Origin: a bacterium
Lineage (GTDB): Bacteria > UBA10199 > 2-02-FULL-44-16 > JAAZCA01
DNA: 56,211 nucleotides
Assembly (NCBI GenBank): GCA_041648665.1
Contig: JBAZOP010000009.1
Span: 1-56,211 of the forward strand
Direction: 5' to 3'
The position numbers were made by a program, and so were the translations under genes. The notes beneath the pieces were generated by a model, which saw nothing but the letters and a program-made list of their open reading frames with translations, was not told the origin of the DNA and did not search any database. Shown piece by piece: positions 1 through 6,700 of this stretch; position 1 is the stretch's first letter, and each line of letters starts with the position of its first letter.

Positions 1-98
1 GGCAAATCGAGTAACACCTCCCCCGGAGCACAACCGCATTTCGGGTAACACCCTAACCGCTCAAAATGACTTGCTTGCAGGTGTTACTCAAAATGACG
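1..98. repeat. Three copies of a GGTGTTAC-type repeat at the left edge
   Basis: GAGTAACACCT at 9-19 is the exact inverse of AGGTGTTACTC at 79-89. A third copy (minus-strand GGGTGTTACCCG) lies around 41-53. The decamer TCAAAATGAC occurs at 61-70 and 89-98. Repeated subterminal motifs of this type occur at ends of IS21-like insertion sequences and as arm-type sites of recombinases. The sequence alone does not decide between these, and the element continues left of the window. Confidence 0.55.
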
Positions 99-262
99 GT
101 GTGTGTGAGGCATCGCCTTCATGGGATGGCGAAACAGTGAAGCGGTACAATGGCACCTTCTCCCTGACATCGCCGCCGCTGTCTTCTCCGCCCCCATTGC
201 TACGCCAAGGCGACGAAGATGAGGGATATATGCCGGAACCCGACCTCCCGGAGGGCTTCTGA
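71..262 (+). CDS. Small hypothetical ORF in the integrated element (doubtful)
   Basis: A 63-codon frame whose TGA overlaps the ATG of the next gene (ATGA), which suggests translational coupling. The product is proline/serine-rich in the middle (run of SSPPP) and acidic near the C-terminus. It shows no domain I recognise. Its start lies inside the repeat cluster and has no clear ribosome-binding site, so the true start may be downstream or the frame may be fortuitous. The main argument for it is the exact coupling to its neighbour. Confidence 0.25.
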   Translation: MLAGVTQNDGVCEASPSWDGETVKRYNGTFSLTSPPLSSPPPLLRQGDEDEGYMPEPDLPEGF

Positions 263-621
263 TGAAAGCAAGCTCTGAAATCCTTGAGCTGATCGAGGGC
301 GACTTTCGCCGGGTCGAGTGGGCTGATTTCGTCCAGCTCCCCGTGCGGGAGATATGCCGCAGGCCCTTCGTCCTCAAGGCGCACGGGCTTTATTTCGTGG
401 GAGATGGCTGGGGAACGGATGTTGGCAAAATCGTTGCTCGGAAGCACCCCGGGAAAGTCCGGCACCTGATTGAGTGGCTTGAGATCGTCCTCCCTTATTG
501 GGACTCGGACCTCATGGACAAACCCCTTGCTGGCATCCCGCTGCGAAAGATCGGGGACGGCAACGCCTCGGAGATATTGGCGAGGATTCAGGCGTTGGCG
601 AGTGCGGAGGCCATGGCATGA
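262..621 (+). CDS. Hypothetical protein of the left integrated element
   Basis: A 119-residue soluble protein with no signal peptide or membrane segment. It is rich in Trp, Leu and charged residues (for example VEWADFVQLP near the N-terminus). I do not recognise a family. GGAGGG sits just upstream (about 249-254). The stop overlaps the start of the following HTH gene by an ATGA, and the same overlap links it to the preceding ORF, so the three appear to be one transcript leading into the integrase. The position suggests an accessory gene of the element. Confidence 0.5.
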   Translation: MKASSEILELIEGDFRRVEWADFVQLPVREICRRPFVLKAHGLYFVGDGWGTDVGKIVARKHPGKVRHLIEWLEIVLPYWDSDLMDKPLAGIPLRKIGDGNASEILARIQALASAEAMA

Positions 622-1025
622 CGGAGCGGCTTCTCACCCTCGATGCTTTCATGGCGCTGGGACGAGTGCCCGCCATCTGTCGGAGTGCGATCGAAAGAGG
701 TTTGAGACAGGGCTGGATTAGTGGTATGAAACTCGGCAAGCGTTGGCTCGTTGATCCTGATGAGGTAATTAACGATCTTAAGAGCAGGGGGCGCAATGGG
801 TATCAATCAAATCAAAGGGCGGGTGAAAAAGTGGCGCGTTCGCTATTACGAGGTGTCATACGAGGGCGGCAGGCTGATCCGTCGCCGCGTCTCAAAGTAT
901 TTCGAGAATCGGGACCTGGCAAAGGCGTTTTGGCACGAGAAGTCAAAAGACTCCGAAGCGTTCAAGGCAGGGCTCACGAAAACAATCCCGATCACCCTCA
1001 ACCGATTCATTGCGGAGATGACTGA
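618..1025 (+). CDS. Excisionase/AlpA-like helix-turn-helix protein overlapping the integrase
   Basis: A 135-codon frame. The first ~55 residues resemble small DNA-binding proteins of the excisionase/AlpA type: a helix-turn-helix-like segment, then the wing-like string GMKLGKRWLVDPDEV, which is typical of a MerR/Xis fold. Such proteins direct excision or control the integrase. The frame then continues 230 nt into the integrase coding region (796 onward) in another frame. That tail is Arg/Pro-rich and probably not a conserved domain, so the functional part is likely residues 1-60. The long overlap could mean a true nested gene, a frameshift that removed an earlier stop, or decay of the element. 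Its start is coupled (ATGA) to the preceding ORF. Confidence 0.5.
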   Translation: MTERLLTLDAFMALGRVPAICRSAIERGLRQGWISGMKLGKRWLVDPDEVINDLKSRGRNGYQSNQRAGEKVARSLLRGVIRGRQADPSPRLKVFRESGPGKGVLAREVKRLRSVQGRAHENNPDHPQPIHCGDD

Positions 1026-1887
1026 GGGGCATTTCGCCCACCGCTCGCCGAAATACCTGGCGGGGGAGTGGGGCAGGCTCGACCTCATGGCGACTTATTG
1101 GGAAGGGAAAGAGATGCACAAGATTGAGGCCCCGGAGATTCAGGCATTTCTTTATCGTCTCTCGGATCAGGGGTTGGCCTCAAAGACTGTTAAGAATTAC
1201 CACGGGCTTTTGTCGCTGATATTCAACCAGGCGAAGCTCAGGCATCACGTTGAATCAAACCCCATGGAATACGTCCCGGCGCCGAAGGTTGTCCCCCGGC
1301 GCGAGGTTACGGCACTCTCCGAGATTGATATTGCGAGGCTCGTAAAGGCAGGTGAAAGCCCTGCATGGGAAAAGGCGGTAAAGACCGCACTGATCCTGAT
1401 TCATACGGGCATGAGGCTGGGAGAGATGTTAAAAGTTAGAGTCGAGCGGGATGTTGATTTTGAGCGCAATTGCCTGAGAGTCCGATCAGTGGAAGGGGCG
1501 GAGACTAAAAACAAAAAGCCTCGCGTTATCCCTTTTTCGGATGTTTGCCGGGGCTTCTTTGCGGAGATTCGAGTCGGGCCGATATGGTCCGAGACGGGAC
1601 GGGTTTTCGATGCTCAATTGCGCAAGCTGGGGGATGTGCTTAAAATCCATCTCCACGCCCACCGATTCAGGCACACCTTCGCATCCCTCAACCTGGCGGC
1701 GGGTGTCCCTGAGCCCATGGTGAGCGCATGGTTGGGCCACGGATCGAGCGCAATCACAAAACGCTATACTCACATGAGCGGCTATGACCTTCAATTTGCG
1801 CGTCTCGAAGTGGGCAAAAATTTGAGGCCAATTTGCGCCCAGTTTGATGAAAAATCACGCAAAGTGATGACAGGTGATGACAGGTGA
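796..1887 (+). CDS. int: Tyrosine recombinase (phage-type integrase)
   Basis: A 363-residue integrase that cuts and rejoins DNA at attachment sites. Residues ~8-50 form a basic arm-binding-like region (RVRYYEV, RLIRRRVSKYFE). Residues ~65-160 match the SAM-like core-binding domain and ~170-335 the catalytic domain. The catalytic set is visible: R207 in TGMRLGEML, a basic stretch near K241, H289/R292 in HAHRFRHTF, H315 in WLGHG and the nucleophile Y324 in KRYTHM. The start is preceded by a GGGGG-type ribosome-binding site. It lies about 100 bp from a tRNA 3' fragment and points toward it, the usual place for an element's integrase. All catalytic residues are present, so it may be active. Confidence 0.95.
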   Translation: MGINQIKGRVKKWRVRYYEVSYEGGRLIRRRVSKYFENRDLAKAFWHEKSKDSEAFKAGLTKTIPITLNRFIAEMTEGHFAHRSPKYLAGEWGRLDLMATYWEGKEMHKIEAPEIQAFLYRLSDQGLASKTVKNYHGLLSLIFNQAKLRHHVESNPMEYVPAPKVVPRREVTALSEIDIARLVKAGESPAWEKAVKTALILIHTGMRLGEMLKVRVERDVDFERNCLRVRSVEGAETKNKKPRVIPFSDVCRGFFAEIRVGPIWSETGRVFDAQLRKLGDVLKIHLHAHRFRHTFASLNLAAGVPEPMVSAWLGHGSSAITKRYTHMSGYDLQFARLEVGKNLRPICAQFDEKSRKVMTGDDR

Positions 1888-1900
1888 TGACAGGTGATGG
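1864..1900. repeat. Tandem 10-bp repeat GTGATGACAG, 3.7 copies
   Basis: Three exact copies of GTGATGACAG (1864-1873, 1874-1883, 1884-1893) and a partial fourth span the integrase stop codon. The last copies lie between int and the tRNA-fragment junction. Direct repeats here could be recombinase arm-type sites or replication slippage. Because the period is not a multiple of three, copy-number change would alter the integrase C-terminus. Confidence 0.85.
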
Positions 1901-1987
1901 AAGGACGGGAGATGAAGATATGATGCGGGTTAGAACCGAAAATATATGCACTTCAAGGGGATGTGAAAACCCCTGCATAAGTGGTCT

Positions 1988-2015
1988 TTCTGGGTTCAAA
2001 TCCCGTCTCCCGCTC
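1988..2015 (+). other. tRNA 3'-end fragment, probable attachment site (attR)
   Basis: TGGG-TTCAAAT-CCCG forms a T-arm (stem 1991-1994 with 2002-2005, canonical 7-nt loop). It is followed by an acceptor-type strand TCTCCCG and a discriminator base, then a strong terminator. I cannot fold a full canonical tRNA upstream: a distant CGGGAGA near 1907 could pair with the acceptor strand, but D and anticodon arms do not form. This is what remains when an element integrates into a tRNA gene and leaves a displaced 3' end. Isotype unknown. Confidence 0.55.
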
Positions 2016-2016
2016 A

Positions 2017-2052
2017 AAAAGAAACGGCCCCGATTCTGGGGCCGTTTCTTTT
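2017..2052 (+). terminator. Rho-independent terminator after the tRNA fragment
   Basis: GAAACGGCCCC (2021-2031), loop GATTCT, GGGGCCGTTTC (2038-2048), then TTTTC. The stem can extend to about 14 bp using the flanking A and T runs, so it can work in both directions. It was probably the native terminator of the interrupted tRNA gene. Confidence 0.9.
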
Positions 2053-2129
2053 CCCGTTTCTCTTTCCCCGCCTTTACACCTTTTCAATCTTCTGACATAT
2101 GGACGCAATCGAGGAAGGGAGATCCGAAT

Positions 2130-2735
2130 ATGAACCGGAAAGTCGTGGCGATCATGGGGACCTATCGGAGGGGATGCATCACGGAGCAGACCGTCGACGC
2201 GATCCTGGGGGCGATCGGAAAGCGCGGCGGCCAGGGCGAAAAGATCGTGCTGCTCGATGAGAAGATCGAGTTCTGCAGGAACTGCCGGACATGCACCCAG
2301 GAGAGTGAGGATAAGAGGCGGGGCAGGTGCGTCATAGAGGACGATATGGATGGGGTCCTCGCGAAGATCGACGCTGCTGCTGCCCTGATCCTCGCGGCGC
2401 CCGTCAACTTCAGCAACACGACCGCGATCATGAAGCGCTTCATCGAGCGGCTCATCTGCTATACCTATTGGCCCTGGGGCAAGACGATACCTGTGAACCG
2501 CATAAAGCGCAGCGAGAAGAGGGCGATGCTCTTCACCTCGAGCGGCGCGCCGGCGATCATCAACAGGATCATCATGCCGTGCCCGCTCAAGGCCTTGAAG
2601 ATTGCGGCAAACGTCATGGGGGCGCGGGTGAAGAAGAGCATCTACATGGGGTCGGCCGGCAAGGACCAGGGGGAGAAACTTGGCGCAGGCGACCTGAGTC
2701 GAGCCGAGTCCGCAGCCGCCTGGCTCCTCGGTTAA
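2130..2735 (+). CDS. Iron-sulfur flavoprotein / NADPH-dependent FMN reductase-like protein
   Basis: A 201-residue flavodoxin-fold protein, probably a cytoplasmic FMN-binding electron carrier or reductase. The N-terminus (VVAIMGTYRRG) fits the FMN phosphate-binding loop. The cluster FCRNCRTC followed by a further Cys 12 residues on matches the compact cysteine motif of the Isf-type iron-sulfur flavoproteins, although the spacing to the last Cys is longer than usual. AAPVNFSNTTAIMKRFIER is the conserved mid-protein FMN-site region. The start at 2130 follows GAGGAAGGGAG. It is the first chromosomal gene after the element junction. The radical SAM gene 71 bp downstream makes a role as an electron donor plausible, but that is inference. 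Confidence 0.75.
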   Translation: MNRKVVAIMGTYRRGCITEQTVDAILGAIGKRGGQGEKIVLLDEKIEFCRNCRTCTQESEDKRRGRCVIEDDMDGVLAKIDAAAALILAAPVNFSNTTAIMKRFIERLICYTYWPWGKTIPVNRIKRSEKRAMLFTSSGAPAIINRIIMPCPLKALKIAANVMGARVKKSIYMGSAGKDQGEKLGAGDLSRAESAAAWLLG

Positions 2736-2806
2736 CTCGGAGAATTCGCATTGTGATTCCGGCCTAAGCGTGCTAATTTTTTAATGAAAACGCTCACAGG
2801 GCCCCC

Positions 2807-4114
2807 ATGAGAATCGCGCTGGTCAATCCAAATACCCTGCATCTCCCCGGGACCGTCCTCTCAGATGACGCGGCCATCGACGCCCTGGTCAAGCCTGGGG
2901 CGGTATGGTTCCGCGAGTTCTCGCCCAACGACTCGCTGCTTGCCCTTGCGGCGCTCACGCCCGAGGAGCACGAGCTCATCTACATGGACGATCAGTTCGG
3001 CACAATCGACCCGGACGCGAAGGTGGACCTCGCTGCGATCAGTACGGTGACGATGAACGCCGACCGGGCATATGAGCTGGCAGCGGCCTTCAGGGAGCGG
3101 GGTGTGCATGTGGCGATGGGCGGTATCCACGTGACCATGCTGCCCGAGGAGGCGGCCATCCATGTGGATACGGTCGTGACTGGCGATGCGGACCTGGTGT
3201 GGCCTAAGTTTCTCTCGGATCTTGAGTGCGGGAGGCCTAAGGTTCGCTATGACGGCGGCTACGCGGACATAAAGAAGAGTCCTCCGCCCAGGCTCTCGAT
3301 ACTTGAGCCTGAACGTTACTTTCGCCGCTGCTTCGGCCTGGAGGTATATGATCTTCGGACCTCGGCCGGATGCAGCAGGCGCTGCCGCTTCTGCGCGAAC
3401 TGGATGAGGCAGGGCTGCGATCGCATGCACAAGAAGTCGCTGAAACAGGTCGAGGCCGAGCTCGCCCGGATAGCCGCCTTCGCAGGGCCGCGTCTGCTAA
3501 GCGTGAGCGACGACAACCTCTTCCTCGATCCGCGGTATGCCGCCGGGGTCATGCGCCTCATCCGCGACCACGGCTTCACGTGGATCGGTTCCGGCGACGT
3601 GTCGGTGACGAAGAGGCCGGAGCTCATGCGCCTCCTCGAAGAGAGCCGCTGCCGCGTGCTCTGCTTCGGCCTTGAGAGCCTCGACGCGAGGAACCTGCGG
3701 TGGCTCGCGCCATGGAAGGCGCGTCAGGTCCCGCGTTACCGCGAGGCGATCAGCGTAGCGCGCGACCACGGCATCAACGTGTGGGGGTCGTTCATCGCGG
3801 GTCTCGAGCACGACGATCTCGATGTCTTTCAGAGGATCCTCGATTTCTTTTTAGCGAGCAGCCTGAGCAGTGTGAACGTCGCCATCCTGACCCCGTATCC
3901 GGGCACAGAGGTGCGGCAGCGTCTGATAGACGAGGGTAGACTCGACATCTCCGCAGCCTGGAGCAAATACACGGCCTTCAACCTGCTCTTTCGCCACGAT
4001 CGGTTCAGCTCGGAGCAGGTGATGAGAAAGCTGGAGTGGTTCTTGAGGAAGCTTGCAAGCCCCGAGATTCAGGAGCATCTCCGGCGGATCACATTGAGGC
4101 CGGAGGGAAATTAG
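2807..4114 (+). CDS. B12-binding-domain radical SAM protein
   Basis: A 435-residue radical SAM enzyme. Residues ~1-140 have the Rossmann-like cobalamin-binding layout (MRIALVNPN start; VAMGGIHVTMLPEEA; VVTGDAD). The [4Fe-4S] motif CSRRCRFC has C189, C193 and C196 for SAM cleavage. A TIM-barrel core follows, with FGLES in the SAM-contacting region and TPYPGTEVRQ near the C-terminus. The substrate cannot be read from the sequence; relatives include methyltransferases and enzymes of lipid or natural-product modification. Its neighbours are an iron-sulfur flavoprotein upstream and, 18 bp downstream, a PLP aminotransferase, so all three may act in one pathway. Confidence 0.9.
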   Translation: MRIALVNPNTLHLPGTVLSDDAAIDALVKPGAVWFREFSPNDSLLALAALTPEEHELIYMDDQFGTIDPDAKVDLAAISTVTMNADRAYELAAAFRERGVHVAMGGIHVTMLPEEAAIHVDTVVTGDADLVWPKFLSDLECGRPKVRYDGGYADIKKSPPPRLSILEPERYFRRCFGLEVYDLRTSAGCSRRCRFCANWMRQGCDRMHKKSLKQVEAELARIAAFAGPRLLSVSDDNLFLDPRYAAGVMRLIRDHGFTWIGSGDVSVTKRPELMRLLEESRCRVLCFGLESLDARNLRWLAPWKARQVPRYREAISVARDHGINVWGSFIAGLEHDDLDVFQRILDFFLASSLSSVNVAILTPYPGTEVRQRLIDEGRLDISAAWSKYTAFNLLFRHDRFSSEQVMRKLEWFLRKLASPEIQEHLRRITLRPEGN

Positions 4115-4132
4115 GCTTCCACGGAGGATTCT

Positions 4133-5419
4133 ATGAAGAAGAGCTATTATTTCATCAGCCCGGCGATGGAGCCGGCGCGCGGCAGGACGCGCGAGCTCAT
4201 CGAGGAACTCGACGCACTGTGGCTGGCCGGCAAGAACGAGGGTGCAGGCGAGATCTGCGCCGCGCTCCATACGCTCGCCGACGAGAAGAATCTGCCCTAC
4301 GTCTTCAGACAGATGGAGGGATCGCCTACGGTCGGCATGCTGAGGGACATCTTGAAGCTGCTCACCTCGTGCGATTGGAAGGGGAACGCCTTGTTCGAAA
4401 GGATCCTCAAGGGGCGCTCCGAGCAGACTATAAACCTGGACGCCGCCGGGGTGAGCTGCGCCACCGGGGGCCTGCATGCGGCGCTGCAGGGGTTGGGCGC
4501 CGCGGGCGGCGAGGTCATCACGACCTCGTTCAATTACATCGGGGTCGTCAACGCCATCAAACTAGCAGGCGCAAAGCCGAGGTTCGTGGATATAGACCCG
4601 CGCACCTGGTGCATGGATCCGGGCGCTGCGCGCGCCGCTGTGAACGACAACACCAGGGCGATCCTCCTCACGCACTTCAACCACTTCGCGGATCTTGCGC
4701 CGTTCTACGATATCTGCGAGGAAGGCGGCAGGAATGTCCCCCTCGTGCAGGACGCCTCCCTCGCCATCGGATCGAAGCGCGCGGGCCTTCGTCCCGGGTT
4801 CCTGAATATCGGCCGCCCCGGCGCCACGGTCATGAGCTTCACGATCTCGAAGATCATCTCCGGTCTGGGAGGGGCCATCGTCGTCTCCGACAGCAGCAAG
4901 CTGATAGAGCGCGTGCAGGTGATCGCGCACCAGGGGCTCAACCTGCGGGACGAATGCATCGTGGACGAGTTCGGCGCCAACTACAAGCTCTCCTACCTTA
5001 ACGCGGCCATTGCGCGCGAGATGCTCAAGCGCTTCGACGGGATCGTCGGCCGCCGCCGCGAGATCAGGACCCGCTACGACGAGGCGTTCGCGCCGCTCGC
5101 CGCCGACGGCCTCATCGAGCTGCAGGGGCTCAGCGCGGATGACGCGGTGACGTATTACGGGATCCTGCTGCCGAAGGGCGTGGCATGGCGCGAGTTTGCG
5201 AAGCTCCTCTTCGACAGGCACGGCATCATCATGGGGCGATGGCACTGCCTGCACCAGGAGGAGATCTACAAGAGGGCGCAGGGCGATGCGGGCGCCTCCC
5301 TCCCTGTCACCGAGGAGATCAACAGGCGCATGCTCTTCCTGCCGCTGCACACCGGGTTTTCCGACGAAGATGCGAAGTATATCTGCGAGAAGACTGCGGA
5401 GGAGATCCGGCGGCTCTAG
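4133..5419 (+). CDS. DegT/DnrJ/EryC1/StrS-family PLP aminotransferase
   Basis: A 428-residue fold-type I PLP enzyme of the family that transaminates keto-sugars and related carbonyl compounds. The Schiff-base lysine is K240 in MSFTISKIISGLGGA, the counterpart of the family's SF..xK...GxGG motif. VQDASLAIGS holds the Asp (207) that contacts the PLP ring nitrogen, and TSFNYIGVVNAI is the cofactor-phosphate region. An N-terminal ~95-residue extension (Glu/Leu-rich) precedes the core and is longer than usual for the family. It is co-directional with the radical SAM gene 18 bp upstream, and its stop overlaps the convergent aldolase gene by 4 bp. The substrate is unknown; amino-sugar or aminopolyol synthesis is possible. 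Confidence 0.88.
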   Translation: MKKSYYFISPAMEPARGRTRELIEELDALWLAGKNEGAGEICAALHTLADEKNLPYVFRQMEGSPTVGMLRDILKLLTSCDWKGNALFERILKGRSEQTINLDAAGVSCATGGLHAALQGLGAAGGEVITTSFNYIGVVNAIKLAGAKPRFVDIDPRTWCMDPGAARAAVNDNTRAILLTHFNHFADLAPFYDICEEGGRNVPLVQDASLAIGSKRAGLRPGFLNIGRPGATVMSFTISKIISGLGGAIVVSDSSKLIERVQVIAHQGLNLRDECIVDEFGANYKLSYLNAAIAREMLKRFDGIVGRRREIRTRYDEAFAPLAADGLIELQGLSADDAVTYYGILLPKGVAWREFAKLLFDRHGIIMGRWHCLHQEEIYKRAQGDAGASLPVTEEINRRMLFLPLHTGFSDEDAKYICEKTAEEIRRL

Positions 5420-6474
5420 CGTTTTTTGATACCGATGGCAGCGAGTACCTTTTCCGGATCCTTGCCGAGCTTCTTGAGTGCGCGTTCGATCCCGTCCAGT
5501 TCGATCTCGACAGTCCCCAGGTTTGCCGCGATCGCGCGGATGAGCGTGGTCAGATCCACATTCGCCTCCGCCGAGATCCGCTCATAGATGGAGAGCGGGT
5601 AGACGTCTATGTTGAGGTCTGCGGTTGTGAGGTCGATGGCGGCTATTCCCTTCGATGGAGGCATGATCGGCGCCACGAGTTCCTCTCCGGCGCGGAGCAG
5701 CTGGTCGAAATCCACATGCAGCGCCATTCCCGTGCGCCTGAGCAGGGAGACGATCGCCTCGAGCTGCGCGTTGCCCGCGGCGCGTCCGATGCCCTTGAGG
5801 CTTGCATCGATCGAGACCGCTCCTGCGCGCACCGCGGCCAGGCTGTTGGCGTTCGCCAGTCCCATGTTGTTGTGGCCGTGGAAGCCCACGCCGATCGGGC
5901 ATGACTCCCTGATGCGGGATATGAGATCAAAGACCTGCTCCGGTAGGAAATGGCCGGCCGTGTCCACGAGGTAAGCGATGTTTACCCCCATATCCTCGGC
6001 GATCTTCATCGAATCCACGAGCTTTTCAGGCTTCACTCGGGTGGAGCGCATCAGCTGGACAAATATCTCTATATCAGGGCGTCGCGACCTGGCGTGGGAT
6101 ATGTTTTTTTCAAGGATGCTCGGGTTGTCGCAGTTGGCGGCGAATCTTATGAAGTCGAGATGATCTATGACCGAATCTATGTCGCGGGGCAGGGTGCCCG
6201 GCTCAGGGTTCGCGATCACGCCGATCTTGGCCCTCTTCACCGCTGCCTTGGCTGATCTCACCTGGGCCACATCGCTCGCAGCAGGGGGCAGCCCAACCTT
6301 TTCACCGGCGCAGAGTCCGCAGCCGTGGCCGACTTCTATGTAGTCCACGCCTGCCCGGTCCAAGGCCTGCGCCACTGCAAATACCTGCTCCTCTGTGAAC
6401 TGGTAGTTGACGGCATAGCTGCCGTCGCGAATGGTTACGTCTAATATCTTGATATCGTTGGTCGATTTGGTCAT
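5416..6474 (-). CDS. DmpG/HMGL-like aldolase (4-hydroxy-2-oxovalerate aldolase-related)
   Basis: A 352-residue enzyme of the DRE-TIM metallolyase superfamily, which cleaves or forms C-C bonds next to a carbonyl using a divalent metal. The N-terminal DVTIRDGSY is the signature Arg-Asp loop. GVGFHGHNNMGLANAN carries the metal-binding H199 and H201 and matches 4-hydroxy-2-oxovalerate aldolases, and the C-terminal helices fit the DmpG communication domain. No acylating aldehyde dehydrogenase (DmpF), the usual partner, lies nearby, so the physiological substrate may differ. ATG at 6474 is preferred over an upstream TTG because GGAGGG lies just before it. It is transcribed toward the aminotransferase and away from rpsA. 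Confidence 0.8.
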   Translation of the reverse strand: MTKSTNDIKILDVTIRDGSYAVNYQFTEEQVFAVAQALDRAGVDYIEVGHGCGLCAGEKVGLPPAASDVAQVRSAKAAVKRAKIGVIANPEPGTLPRDIDSVIDHLDFIRFAANCDNPSILEKNISHARSRRPDIEIFVQLMRSTRVKPEKLVDSMKIAEDMGVNIAYLVDTAGHFLPEQVFDLISRIRESCPIGVGFHGHNNMGLANANSLAAVRAGAVSIDASLKGIGRAAGNAQLEAIVSLLRRTGMALHVDFDQLLRAGEELVAPIMPPSKGIAAIDLTTADLNIDVYPLSIYERISAEANVDLTTLIRAIAANLGTVEIELDGIERALKKLGKDPEKVLAAIGIKKR

Positions 6475-6605
6475 TTTCCCTCCGTGCGACGTCAAAAATG
6501 ATATCTTATATTTAATGCGAATGCGAGGGGTTTGCGATGCAACTCGCCAGTCGGCCGTTATCTTGGCTTTTCACGGTTAACCCTTCAAGAAACAAAACAA
6601 ATCCT

Positions 6606-6634
6606 TTGACAAAAGGCCGATTGAAATTTAAGGT
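6606..6634 (+). promoter_or_regulatory. Likely sigma-70-type promoter of rpsA
   Basis: TTGACA (6606-6611) is separated by 17 nt from TAAGGT (6629-6634). The -35 is perfect and the -10 keeps the key T, A and final T. It lies 67 nt before the rpsA start in an AT-rich stretch, with a leader hairpin between promoter and gene. Confidence 0.6.
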
Positions 6635-6642
6635 CCGGCACC

Positions 6643-6674
6643 GAATTTAAAAACACCACAAGGTGTTAAATTTA
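6643..6674 (+). promoter_or_regulatory. Leader hairpin in the rpsA 5' UTR
   Basis: AACACC (6652-6657), loop ACAA, GGTGTT (6662-6667). The flanking AATTTAA and TTAAATT segments extend the stem across a 2-nt bulge. There is no U-tract, so it is not a terminator. It ends shortly before the AGGAGG ribosome-binding site and could take part in autogenous control of S1; that is inference. Confidence 0.45.
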
Positions 6675-6700
6675 ATAAGGAAAAAGGAGGAATTAACAGA

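Noticed and set aside
1905..2014. A complete long tRNA (selenocysteine-type or with an insert) upstream of the left terminator
   Set aside because: CGGGAGA can pair with TCTCCCG and a TTCAAG loop recalls tRNA-Sec, but no consistent D and anticodon stems form, so only a 3' fragment is claimed.
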